In this document: piece after piece, positions 1 to 10,301 of the stretch
Numbering within the stretch: position 1 is the stretch's first letter
Layout: each line of letters opens with the position of its first letter
Source: Nilaparvata lugens
Taxonomy: Eukaryota > Arthropoda > Insecta > Hemiptera > Delphacidae
Assembly (NCBI RefSeq): GCF_014356525.2
Contig: NC_052505.1
Coordinates: forward strand, 14,394,135 to 14,458,134
DNA: 64,000 nucleotides
Direction of reading: 5' to 3'
Translations under genes and position numbers: made by a program
Notes under the pieces: model-generated
Told to the model about the DNA's origin: nothing
What the model saw: only the letters and a program-made list of their open reading frames with translations
The model's database searches: none

Positions 1-1796
1 CTAATTGGAAGTATGCACAGAAAACATTGATTAGCTTCAAATTTAAACAAATTAGGTTTAGGTAGGTCTATTTCATCAAAATTAGAACTTCCGAAGTAAC
101 AGGAATTTCAAGACTACAAGAAGGGCTCTCACATTGCATTGTGAGCATCATAGAAACCCTATATAGAGCTACTATATTGAAATACTTGTAATTTTTATGA
201 AATTGTATCTTATTGGATTTCCATTGCAAGAGTGGAAAACGATTGGAAAAGATGTAGGAATTGGAAATTCCAAGATGAAATAATTCAATTTGCGAAATAA
301 AAATATATAATCATCATTATTACCTACTGTAATGCAATATTCTACAGCAATTTTTGAAATCATTACAATTGGTCAAATTTGCAAACATTAATTTTTTGAA
401 CCACATCAAGAAGAATTCCGTCACAACGAAATGAATTTTAATAATATATGAAGAAAAATTCAATAAATATAAAAATGCTTTTCAAATAAATATAACTGAT
501 CAACATGAAGATGAAAAACATTGAAATGCATCAAACAGAACAATATAGTCTTCACATTTGAGATGAATATGAGATAACTTTGGTCAAACAAGTCTGAAGA
601 AAGTTACGATAATATAATTTATTTCCTATAATAATTTTTACAACACTATAAATATAAAAAAAAAAACAAATCAATATTCTACAATATAAGTAGCGTACTA
701 AATTTGAACTATAGATATGGAATATCTTATACAATAAGTTAAGAAATTCTATGATTTAATCTATACTTTATTTAACTCCACTATTCATAGAAGCAGTAGA
801 GTTTAGGGTGGTTTTGAAGCATCAATAATATAACCGTTTGATATGATTTAATTAAACATCAACAATAATACACAGTTATTGCAAGATATAAGAATTGGTT
901 AATAGACATATAAAGGAAATATTTTCCAATACTTTCCAGCAAAGCGTAGAACATTATGAGAATCATTTGGTCCCCTATAAATACTGTACATGGTAAATAT
1001 TTGTCTGATTAGAATAATCATTCTCATTGAGTTATTTAACCCATATTAAAAATTTATTAAAATAGTGGGGAAAGTTTCATTTCATACATATTAATAAGAA
1101 TATTTAGGAACTTCACATTTTAATAACTTCAACGGTTTTTATTTTGTTAAGTCAATATGTAATCGACATTGGATTTCAAAGAATTAGATTTCTGGTTAGT
1201 TTCTATCATTAGCATATTACGTAGAATACATTGGTTTCCATAATTATTTTTCAACATTTACAATGTTATACCTTGACACATGATTATAATGTTTTGTAAT
1301 ACTGAAATATTTTTAGTTCATTTACACGATTTTTATATTTACTTAAATTATGATTACTATGATTCGTTCATTAAGTGTACGCATTGGAACGGCTAATCGA
1401 GTGAAAGACTTTTGTACAAGAAAAAATAAATTTCCAACAGTCATCCAGTAAACAGTCAGTCTCAAGCTAGTAATCCAAATAAGACCCCATGTAAATCGGT
1501 CAAGTCATTACCCATCTCTTTAGAAAAATGACTTTTCACTCCGAAATTAGATGATTATACAAATTGTAATAATAGAAAAATAACAGAGTCTTCCCCTCCC
1601 ATTTTTCAAATAATGCAAAAATATATGTTCCCCAGTTTCTCACGTATTTCACACTATCGAGCCCCAGTATCATGCACAGTGATGCTACTTATCTTTATGG
1701 AGAAAATACAGGAAAAACCAAAATGAGTTTTATAGAAAAATATCACGGAAAAAAGAGCCCAAGGAAATAATAATTATTGAACGAAAATCCAAATTT
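1..1796. other. AT-rich sequence with no recognised gene
   Basis: No exon, ORF of note or RNA gene is visible. Short ORFs here have no recognisable composition or motif. Confidence 0.6.
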
Positions 1797-1863
1797 CGAG
1801 GTTGAGTGGTAGAGAGGACTTAAAAGTCCTAACTCCGCCTAATAAAGAATTTTTTCATTTCAT
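1797..1863 (+). repeat. Short interspersed repeat tail (copy 1; second copy 50110-50178)
   Basis: About 65 bp beginning GAGGTTGAGTGGTAGAGAG and ending in an AATAAAGA-T-rich tail is repeated nearly identically at 50110-50178, same strand. The first part loosely resembles a tRNA D-arm/A-box, so a SINE or short retrotransposon tail is possible. The class is inferred. Confidence 0.45.
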
Positions 1864-1874
1864 TTCAAATCAAA

Positions 1875-2000
1875 TGCTGTAAATCACCCCGAAGACTTCT
1901 CCTACTGCAAATATTGACAACAGGATAAACAGCATTTAATTTGGATTTTAGTTTAATAATAATTATTAATTTGAATAATTGCATTATCTGAGTAATTTCG
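1875..2000 (+). repeat. Interspersed repeat with a ~60-bp module, copy 1 (module inverted)
   Basis: A 59-bp module bounded by GCTGT and ACAGC (1875-1933), followed by ATTTAATTTGGATTTT and an AT-rich tail. Two other copies (44139-44285, 55930-56025) have the same right flank but carry the module in the opposite orientation. Confidence 0.7.
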
Positions 2001-3336
2001 ATTTGTAGCCCAAGGAAAATTCCTTGGCACGGTACGAAAACATAGAAAGTATCAACCTCATTATGACAGAAAAAAATGTTGAATTTATATTGCACAAAAC
2101 TTGAAGAGTATCACAATGATTCCAAATTGAAATTGGTAAAATTGAGTCAGATTCATAATTTTTACTTTCCTTACCCTAAACCCGAAGGTAATAAGCAGAA
2201 AACAGAGTTGAATAATTTGCCAAAAGATCGATCCGACACGAAAATTTGATGATTTTTCATCTATTGTGATTTATTTCTATAAGAATTAATTAAACGAATT
2301 TCAACAGCAAGAAAAATATGATGATTTCCTAAACCAGGCTTTCGAGTTCGAAGTTTAATGCACAATATTTTAATAAATTAAGATGAATAAATAAATAAAT
2401 TAATATAATACAACAATGCCAATTTAACAGAGGATCGAGTTTGACACCAATATATTCACGATTTAACACTCCCGTAGGTTTGTTGTTTGGAACTTGGGGA
2501 AAAGGGACAAGGCAAAAAGTACTAGTGTCAACAATAAATTATTAAAATCAGAACAATAACATTTTTTCAGAAAGTGACTTTGACGATTTGAGACAAACGA
2601 TTGAACATATACCGTAGCTTTCAACTGTAGCCTGAGATGGAAAGGCTGGATCATCTTGATTTAAATATATGACCTTTGGTTATAAACAACTGAGTATTTT
2701 TTTGTATCCTATGATATTTCATTATTCTTTCACTCCATAACAAATTTGAAAAATCTGTTCAAAGACATTGCACATAAATGTCATACGCATAATATAATAT
2801 ACTTTTCAACTTTTAAATATTAACTTTTCAACTTTTAACTTTTCAACTTTTTAAATAATATAACTTTTTTATTTTAGTTTAAGGTTGGCCCAATAAGACA
2901 TAACAAACTTTGAGTTGTGCGCAAAATGCAATAGAATTACAATGAAAAACACTCTAAATTATTATGTATTCTGGCAAGACCTTTTCCAATGTTGACTTGA
3001 CTTTTATATTTACGCATTCCTAAAAGATCCTGTCTAGTCATAAACGGATGCTAATAATGAGCAAAGGTCGACATTAACAACTTCACTACGGTTCTGTCAT
3101 AATTATTTCAATAAATGAGAAAAAATCTTCAGTAGAAGAAGTAGAATAGCTCTATTGAAACGATATTATTACTTAATAGAATTGAGCAATCACAATAAAT
3201 AGTATTGTAATGTTGAATGGGGAAAACGAATTTATGAAATAGGTAGTTTATATAATAAATAATGAAGACTAATTATTAGTCAATTACACAATACTGCAGT
3301 ATTGAAACAAAAATACCCGTCAGGGCTTGAAATCAT
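2001..3336. other. AT-rich sequence with one simple repeat
   Basis: No gene recognised. A run of imperfect AACTTTTC units lies at about 2809-2868. Confidence 0.55.
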
Positions 3337-4382
3337 AAAGGGACGTTTACATTAGACAAGTTTACTTGAATTCAAGTTTTGTATAAAATGAAAGTATTTT
3401 GTAAACTTGAAGTTGAGTTTACAAGAACAGAAAATTGGATCCACTTTACAAATGTAGACCCTTCTTTAATTTCTGTTGTTGAAGTAATGTTGAACATATT
3501 TGACTTTTGGATTAAACTTGAATCCTGAAGGTGCAATCTAATCTACAAATGGGAAAATGAGTTGAAAACAGATGTCAGTCAATGTAGAATGTATAAAAAC
3601 AACTGAATATAAAAGTGAGACGAAAACTTTAATTAATTAGATTTTTTCATGTATAATTATACTAGCAGGTGACCCGTGCTCCGCAAGGGTCTATTTTTAA
3701 ACTTGACCGAGTGGAATCTTGAAGAGTTTGAAGTAAGCCTAGAACCATCCTCGGTTAATTAAGAATCCATAATATGCAAAATTTCAGTCCAGTAGTTTAG
3801 ACGTGATGATGCGTCAAACATAATTTTCCTATCCCGTACATGTATAAGCCAGTTCTTTCCTTTATTACAGTATTGATAAGTTCTTCAACTTGGTACTAAC
3901 ATAATAAAGTGACAGAACTCAAATCTTGTTTAGAAACCTTCCTCAACCTGACAATATTCAACTGGTTATTAATCTAGTTACCTATTTTAACCATCCGTCT
4001 CTCTAGTTAGATTATAGTTCTTTATTAACATATGGTATGTACTTTTTAATCATAATATATTCATGTCCCATAAATGAAATTTGAACATTAATTCTGAAAA
4101 ATCTAGAAGGAAAATTGAAATTTGGGCTTCGAGGTGCACGAGATTGATATTTTTAGAATCTATGTGCAAAATTTGGAGATCTATATCATTCCCGTTTCTC
4201 TGGTATGCAATCCACAAGTTGACATGTTTTGATGCGAACAAACACAACCCTACTCTTTCTTATTATAATTATATACTTTTGAGGTTATGAAAACTTGAAT
4301 TCAATATTTGACTTCAAGTTTTCAACTCAAACATAAAAACAAACTTGAATTCAAGTAAACTTGTCCAATGTGAACCTTACTT
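3337..4382. mobile_element. Long-TIR DNA element abutting the terminal exon
   Basis: The left end (3337-3386) and right end (4340-4382) are inverted copies of each other, with a shared core GACAAGTTTACTTGAATTCA (one mismatch, A/G variants elsewhere). The ends carry no obvious transposase. A GTGACCCGTGCTCCGC repeat lies inside at 3661-3860. The right end stops about 10 bp from the stop codon of the zinc-finger gene's terminal exon. A non-autonomous DNA transposon is the likely class. Confidence 0.6.
3661..3860 (+). repeat. Interspersed repeat (GTGACCCGTGCTCCGC family), copy 1
   Basis: About 200 bp starting ACTAGCAGGTGACCCGTGC and ending TTTTCCTATCCCGTACATG. The reverse complement of the same sequence occurs twice in tandem at 53853-54303. 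Probably the 3' end of a retroelement; the class is uncertain. Confidence 0.5.
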
Positions 4383-4393
4383 AAGAATGACGA

Positions 4394-4669
4394 CTAAGTA
4401 GTGATGTTGTCAGGTGGCAAACTCGTCGACCTGGGCTCGGAGCGACAGGAGACGGGCGAACAAGGAGGCGATGAATGGCAAGATGATGATGAGGATGATG
4501 ATGACGACGACGACGATGATGAAGAAGTTGATGGAGTAGGAGAGACAGGAGGAGGTGGGGACCCAAGTGGTGATGGTGAGCCAAGAGGTGATGGAGATAA
4601 TGGAGGGGATGATGATGGTGATGCAATTTCCTCGTCACTAAGTCTGCTGCTCGATGTCCAAGGATTATC
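4394..4669 (-). CDS. Terminal exon: Ser/Pro-rich C-terminus of the zinc-finger protein (exon C)
   Basis: An acceptor (TTGTTGCAG, AG at 4671-4670) opens a phase-0 frame of 91 codons that starts DNPWTSSSRLSDEE and ends at TAG (4396-4394). It matches the phase-0 donor of exon B. The middle is Pro/Ser-rich with repeated SPLGSPSP units, then a run of about 15 Ser codons, then CHSSPPCSPVSC. The opposite strand of the Ser run reads as an Asp/Glu run and is a shadow. The stop codon lies only about 10 bp from the end of a long-TIR element, so much of the 3' UTR would be element sequence. Assignment to this gene rests on strand, phase, composition and order; an intervening exon cannot be excluded. Confidence 0.65.
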   Translation of the reverse strand, partial: DNPWTSSSRLSDEEIASPSSSPPLSPSPLGSPSPLGSPPPPVSPTPSTSSSSSSSSSSSSSSSCHSSPPCSPVSCRSEPRSTSLPPDNITT

Positions 4670-4781
4670 CTGCAACAAAATTATATTTATTATTATTATT
4701 ATCATCCTGAAAAAGTGGCTTTATAAGTGACGTTACAAATGTGTAATATTCATGGAAAATAGTAGTAATGCACAAAATTAA

Positions 4782-5755
4782 GGGTCGGTTTCCGAGCTCG
4801 GGATTTAGCCAAGTTCTAGACTTAAGGCTGTGCAAAGGCTAAAAATAAACTTTCTACTGGTGATATTTTTCATAGTTTTTTGATTCGTATCATCAAGCTA
4901 TCAAAATGAAAAAGTTTTCTCAGGAACACATTTTTTCCGATCATTATTTTTTGAGATATGAGTGTCTAAAGTTCAAATTTTTGGGACAGAACATTTCAAA
5001 TTCGGTAAGAAATAAATCCATGAGATTTAGTGGATAAATTCTTCATGGTATTGATGATTGAATAAAACAAAAATTCCCTGAAAATATCAATTTTTGATAA
5101 AGTTATTCAATTTACCAAAAATAACTTTTTTGAGTTTTTATTGAATTTAATAACTTTCTCAAAAATTAATATTTTCAAAACATTTTTGTTTTATTAAATC
5201 AACAATACCATGAAGAATTTATCCTCTGAATCTCATGGATTTATTATCTATTACCGAATTTGAAATGTTCTGTCCCAAAAATTTGAGCTTTAGGCGCTCA
5301 TATCTCAAAAAGCAATGATCGGAAAAAAAGTATTCCTGAGAAAACGTTTTTATTTTGATAGCTTGATGATACGAATCAAAAAACTATGAAAAATATCACC
5401 AGTAGAAAGTTTATTTTTAGCCTTTGCACAGCCTTAAAACAGCTGGAGTCAGAAAATTGGCTTTCCGAAACGGGGCGTAGTCGCAGTTTTCATGACAATC
5501 TCTATTTTCCCCATTTCTATAATTGGAAACGTTTTTCCTTGACGAAATTAAACATTCCTAAATAATTCAAAATAGCTTGAACTTCCTTCCAAAATTTCCT
5601 TTATTTCATCTTGTGTTCAATATTCTAGTTTTTCTAAATTTAATTTAAAAGTGACTGTGACTATGACTACGACTACGCCCCGTTTCGGAAAGCCAATTTT
5701 CTGACTCCAGCTGTTCAAAGTCTAGAACTTTATTCCGGAGCTCGTAAACCGGCCC
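4782..5755. mobile_element. Foldback/MITE with TAA flanks, interrupted by a second foldback
   Basis: Terminal inverted repeats GGG(T/C)CGGTTTCCGAGCTC lie at both ends, flanked by TAA at 4779-4781 and 5756-5758, the target-duplication type of PIF/Harbinger elements. Inner arms (AACAGCTGGAGTCAGAAAAT) are also inverted. A related uninterrupted copy is at 48124-48450. The second element sits at 4826-5433. Confidence 0.75.
4826..5433. mobile_element. Nested long-arm foldback element with TTAA flanks
   Basis: Two arms of roughly 250 bp, starting GGCTGTGCAAAGGCTAAAAA and its reverse complement, enclose a short centre. TTAA stands on both sides (4822-4825 and 5434-5437). The host sequence GACTTTAAACAGC in the 48124 copy is the matching empty site. 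No coding capacity. TTAA targets are typical of piggyBac-like elements, but the terminal bases do not settle the family. Confidence 0.75.
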
Positions 5756-7498
5756 TAAAGATGTTTGAAAAGTCATACACTATTAGGCTCGTAAATCTTT
5801 ATTTTATTAACTTAATTAAAAACGATGGTTAATGCTTTGTGACATTATGTAAATCAAAACACAAAAAAACATTAATGAATTGAGAGACAAAATACAATCA
5901 AGGATGTGCATCTCATCTACGTGTCGTTCAATTAGATTAGACCTGAATTAGAAGCTAACATATCGTTCTCAATATATTTTGACTTGAAAGGAAGCCATAT
6001 GGAACAGATTTAGTGAAATGTCAAATGTAAAAACAAATAAATTTGGGAGAGGAATAGCACAAGGTTGCCTTATTTTTTCTCTCCCTATAATTTTTGATGA
6101 TGTACTTATAGTATGAATCAATAAAGAATAAACAATAAATAGAAATAATAAAGAATAACAATAAATCTCATTCCTCTCTAGGAAAGGCCAATAAAAATGC
6201 ACGTAGTACCACACCTACACTTAGCAGAGGCAGATTTCTTGTATGTTCAACGAAACTTTTGAGAAGTATGTTTTCTACTATATATAGCAGATGAAAGGCT
6301 CAAAATTGATAGCTCTGCTAGATTGAGTACACCTAGCTTAAAGCAAGTGTGAATCAACATCGAAATCGAATCGAGATTGAAGTGTCAAGAAGATTTCTTA
6401 CGTATTTTTCCAGTTCATTTAGCTTCAGTGCATAACAAATCCACTATATGTCATCTGATTCATCGTTTTAGTTAGGTAGTGAGAATGTCCTAAGAGTGCT
6501 TGCCGGCTTAGTGTCTTAACTGAAGATGGTCTTTTCTGTCATTTGCAGTCTGTGGACATTTCCAGCACTGAATATTAACATCATAAATAATAAATATATA
6601 ATTACAAATTTTAACAAGAATGACCCCAGTAAAGACGAATGTATACAAAATAATAATAATTTTTCACTGAAAGTTACTTACACTATTGTTTTTATTGATT
6701 ATTCTTCAACATAAAATTGATGTAAATAATGACGCACAGAATACATACAGCATGGAAAGTATCAATTCAAACAATGCATTTTACATGACGCCAAGACTTG
6801 AGTGCACCAAGACTACGTCACGTGACTGCGCCATCTTGTTAGAAATTAAAATTACTGCTATCCGGGTGTTTTGAACGGGTCGCGGCAGTGAACGAGACCG
6901 ATTCACTCGGATCAGTAAAGTGATCCGAACTTCCCATTTCTACTTCGCAACGCTATTCTACTATTTCATATTTTCTGTTATCAGTTTCAATATTTTAATA
7001 AATTATATTCTTTTCGCTTGGTTTGGCTTCATTTATTTAATATTTGTATTTTTTTCGAACAGGAAAAAGTTTTCGGCTGTGGTTTCCAAAGTTGTATTGC
7101 TTTTTCGAAATAAACTAGCATTTGGCGGTAGACTCAAATGAGGAGGCCATGTTTCTAGGTCTACAGCTCGACAACAATTGCCGATTTGGCCGCACCGATT
7201 ACAGGGCGTTTGGTGGGGATGTTAACCTGTTCATCTCTGTGAAAAATACCTCCTACTCCTTTTCTGTGTCTTATGATATGTGATCGAAGGTTGAACAAAA
7301 AATGACCCTTGTATTTATGGCCAATCGGTGGTTTGAAAAAAGAATGACTCGTAAAATAATATAAAATAAATAGTGTGAGAATTGGTGGTAGAAGTGAATG
7401 CAGCCGTTGTTTTTCTCCCAATCATTGCTTTGATTTTGTGCTTGTGTTAATAACTTTAAGGGTGTAATCACATTGAATGCGTATATGTGCAAGTGCAA

Positions 7499-7520
7499 GC
7501 TTGGTTATGCATAACCAAGC
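7499..7520. repeat. 22-bp perfect palindrome
   Basis: GCTTGGTTATG followed directly by its exact reverse complement. It lies 70 bp outside the mariner pair. No function assigned. Confidence 0.8.
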
Positions 7521-7767
7521 GTGCAGAGTGCAGATGAGAAAAAAATCTGGAAAAAGCAATAGGAACACTCACATTGAACGCTTACACTTGCTCCGGCAGT
7601 ATATGACACGTCAAAGTGTAATCTAATATACAGGATTGGGCAGGGAGGTATGGATGATTTGAAATAACAATTACACACTCATTTTTAAACGAAACACAAA
7701 AAAGTTTTTAGTGTGTACCTTGGATGTTGCCATTGTAAAAATAAAATAAAAAAGATTAAAACATTGA

Positions 7768-8166
7768 TTATGTACAAAAAATAACATCTGTTAAAGGCTG
7801 TCCATTTTTGTCCATACACTCCTGTAGACGTCGTGAGAAGTTGTCCATACTCCTCTGAAGCATTGCATGTGGTAACGCTCGAATTTTTTGTGTTATTGTT
7901 CTACTCAGGGCTTCAAGGGTTCGTGGTTTGTTCATGTATAAACGTGCTTTTAGGTAGCCCCATAAAAAATAGTCACAAGGTGACAGGTCCGGTGACCGAG
8001 GAGGCCACTCCACATCTCCACGCAACGAGATGAGGTGTTCAGGGAAGGCCAGCCTCAGAAATCCCATAGCTGCTCTCGATGTATGGCATATCGCCCCATC
8101 TTGTTGAAACCACAGTATTGACGTTGTTGATACGTCGTCTTTTCGATTTTGCAGAAAGAAAATCAC
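7768..8166 (-). pseudogene. Mariner-superfamily transposase, C-terminal fragment
   Basis: The 132-residue open stretch contains the catalytic-core landmarks WFQQDGA (second Asp) and PPRSPDLSPCDYFLWGYLK (third Asp region), about 36 residues apart, plus the C-terminal NKPRTLEAL segment. These are typical of IS630/Tc1/mariner DDE transposases. The N-terminal DNA-binding half and the first catalytic Asp are missing, so it cannot be active by itself. The first Met shown is internal; the frame is simply open. Confidence 0.8.
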
Positions 8167-8184
8167 GCAGCATCGTTACCTAAC

Positions 8185-8485
8185 GATCCGTATTGACAGT
8201 GACGGTTCGATCGTTTTCTCGAAAAAAGTAAGGGTCAATAATTAGTTTTATGGGACTACCTAAAAGCACGTGTAAACAACCCACGAACCAGTGAAGCCCT
8301 AAGTGGAACAATAACGCAAGAAATTCGAGCGTTACCACGATGCAATGCTTCGTGAGGAGTATCACGAAGAGTATCTCGTGAGGAGTATCTATTCTATCAT
8401 GGAGCAATGCTTCAGAGGAGTATGGACAACCTCTCACAACGACTACAGGAGTGTACGGACAAAAATGGACAGCTTTTAACAGATG
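8185..8485 (+). pseudogene. Second mariner transposase fragment, opposite orientation
   Basis: The plus strand encodes a decayed version of the same C-terminal segment (YLKARVNNPRTSEALSGTIT, from about 8253), with a small internal duplication around 8340-8400 and stops. It pairs with the minus-strand fragment to form the foldback. Non-functional. Confidence 0.7.
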
Positions 8486-8737
8486 TTATTTTTCATACAT
8501 AATCAATGTTTTTATTTTTTCCTCTTTCATTTTTATAAAGGCAACATCCAAGGTACACACTAAAAAAAACTTTTTTGAGTTTCGTTTAAAAATGAGTGTG
8601 TAATTGTTATTTTAAATCATCATGTATATTAGATTACACTTTGACGTGTGCTATACTGCGGGAGCGTTGCTTATTTGATGATGTTCCATATGACGAATAA
8701 GTAAAGTAAAGTAAAATGAAAAGTGTCTGTGTTGTAC

Positions 8738-9046
8738 CTGTAGGGCGATCTGCAACGGTGACGGATGATGGTAGAAGTGAATGCATCCGGGCTGACTGGG
8801 CCGCCAGTTGATGGCACGCAGCTGGGCGCGCGTAAGCGGCGCTAGGTGCGGATGGGCGCGGCCGGTGAAGTGGCGGTGCATGGCGTGAATGGTGCAGCGC
8901 TGCACCAGTTCCAGGCGGCGGTGACCTGCACTGCGTTCGTGCGCCTGGCGCGCATCCGCCGTGCTGAAACTACGCCAGCACAGCATGCAGTGGTGCAGCT
9001 CACGATGCGACGGGTGTCGCGACGCCTGGTGTGCCATCACCTCTTC
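8738..9046 (-). CDS. Internal exon carrying the second half of zinc finger 1 and all of zinc finger 2 (exon B)
   Basis: A GC-rich open segment in very AT-rich DNA. It starts after an acceptor (AG at 9048-9047) in phase 0, ends at a good donor (CAG|GTACAA, GT at 8737-8736) in phase 0, and is 103 codons long. Joined to the giant exon it gives C-x2-C-x12-H-x4-H (HCQRC ... MAHQASRH), an ideal C2H2 spacing across the junction. A second finger, C-x2-C-x12-H-x5-H (HHCMLCW ... AHERSAGH), lies inside. A His/Cys-containing tail follows (GCIHFYHH). The adjacent intron holds an inverted mariner pair only about 70 bp from the donor. C2H2 fingers usually bind DNA or RNA; the target is unknown. Confidence 0.75.
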
Positions 9047-9442
9047 CTGTCGTTCAGCAACAACATTTATTGCAATTTATTTCATTTATCAATAATCATA
9101 AATCAATATATTATACAATAATTATATTATTTATTTATTCATTCAGTGATGGATACAATATCATTATCAACTATGAATGATTGGGAAAGGAACAAAATGC
9201 TTTAAGCCCAAAACTATTCCTCTCCCAAATTTGGATAAAAATTGTCCAAAAATAGGTTATGTTTATCACTTCATAAGTTTTGACCAATATAATTATATAA
9301 ACTAGGAATTTGGAATTTAGATAAGTTGAAAACCAAATTAGATAAACAAATTTCACTAAATCATCACTGATAACTGGAAAATTTTATGAAACAAAATTAT
9401 TCAATACAATACCAGACAATAATTAACATGTGTTCAACTCTT

Positions 9443-9545
9443 AGGATGGTCACTAACGACAGGACAAGTGTGTTGAACATGTGTGTACACACATGTCATC
9501 ATACATTGTTGTGTTATCATAGCGAAAGGCTTCGAAATTTGTGTA
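9443..9545. mobile_element. Single end of MITE family A (GGCCACTAACGACAGGACA)
   Basis: One terminal repeat (AGGATGGTCACTAACGACAG) and the subterminal ACATGTGTGTACACACATGT palindrome of the family seen complete at 28325, 34673, 40416 and 45395. The other end is missing. Confidence 0.6.
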
Positions 9546-9709
9546 TATTTTGGACCATTAATATACAAATGGACTAAAAATTTGACTCAAAGTGAAGCAA
9601 TATAGCCTACGTTTTAGACATACTTCTATTAAAACACGGAAAGGGAACACTTTTGGGCAAGGCCTGTTGGTCCTTTTCTGATCATATTTTTGATTTTTGT
9701 ATTATGAAA

Positions 9710-9885
9710 TGTCTTCTTCTTCTTCTTTTGGTTCCTATCCGTTCCGGATGTTGGCAACCATTCTGTCTATGATGACCCTGTTGACTGCCGCCCTGAACAG
9801 CTGTGCTGTGCTCATTCCATACCATGTCCTCAGGTTCCTAAGCCACGATATTCTCCTTCTTAAGGAAAGGCCAGAGCTGTATATT
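9710..9885 (-). pseudogene. RTE-type non-LTR retrotransposon, extreme C-terminus
   Basis: The minus strand reads RRRISWLRNLRTWYGMSTAQ then LFRAAVNRVIIDRMVANIRN, the ending of RTE-like endonuclease/reverse transcriptase proteins common in insects. It is in the opposite orientation to the fragments that follow at 9893. Confidence 0.7.
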
Positions 9886-9892
9886 TAAAAAT

Positions 9893-10301
9893 GAGTACCA
9901 TGTTTAAAAGTCACGATTTGACAGTTAATTCGAAAATGAGATTTCTTCGGTGTTATGTTTTCTCCGTTCTTCTATATGGTGTAGAGTCATAGACATTGAC
10001 AGCTGCAACTCAGCGCAAACTAGAGGTATTTGAATTGTGGCTCTACCGGAGGATGCTGAGGGTGTCATGGGTGGACCATGTCTCTAATGAAGAGATTTTA
10101 AGAAGAATGGGAAAGGGAAATGAAATTCTCAATACCGTAAAAGAGAGGAAGCTCCAATATTTCGGACATATAATGAGAAATGGAAGCAGATACGAGCTAC
10201 TCCAACTTGTATTGCAGGGCAAGGTAGAAAGTAAAAGAGGTCCTCGAAGAAGGAGAATATCGTGGCTTAGGAACCTGAGGACATGGTATGGAATTATGTA
10301 A
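9893..10301 (+). pseudogene. RTE-type reverse transcriptase fragment, copy 1
   Basis: Reads MRFLRCYVFSVLLYGVES, then a stop in place of the expected Trp, then TLTAATQRKLEVFELWLYRR and onward to RRRISWLRNLRTWYGIM. This is the C-terminal part of an RTE-like reverse transcriptase. It is truncated and carries an in-frame TAG (9987-9989), so it is a pseudogene. It lies in the first half of a perfect tandem duplication. Confidence 0.75.

Larger units (their letters stand above)
7590..8665. mobile_element. Inverted pair of Tc1/mariner-type transposon fragments (foldback)
   Basis: Outer inverted repeats of about 40 bp (containing CACGTCAAAGTGTAATCTAA) lie at 7590-7633 and 8623-8665. Homology between the two sides continues inward past the 3' ends of two transposase fragments that point outward, left one on the minus strand and right one on the plus strand. 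The pair is therefore palindromic rather than a normal single element. It lies inside the intron, about 70 bp from the exon B donor. Confidence 0.75.
4670..8737 (-). other. Intron between exons B and C
   Basis: About 4.1 kb bounded by GT (8737-8736) and AG (4671-4670). It contains a nested pair of foldback elements (4782-5755), the inverted mariner pair (7590-8665), a 22-bp palindrome (7499-7520) and otherwise AT-rich sequence in which I see no gene. Confidence 0.6.

Noticed and set aside
4401..4730. Plus-strand acidic ORF (Asp/Glu runs) opposite the terminal exon
   Set aside because: It is the complement of the Ser run. The minus strand has the acceptor, the phase match and the family-like Ser/Pro composition.
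8846..9121. Plus-strand ORF opposite exon B
   Set aside because: The minus strand has paired splice sites and two C2H2 fingers; the plus-strand ORF has none and exists because the region is GC-rich.
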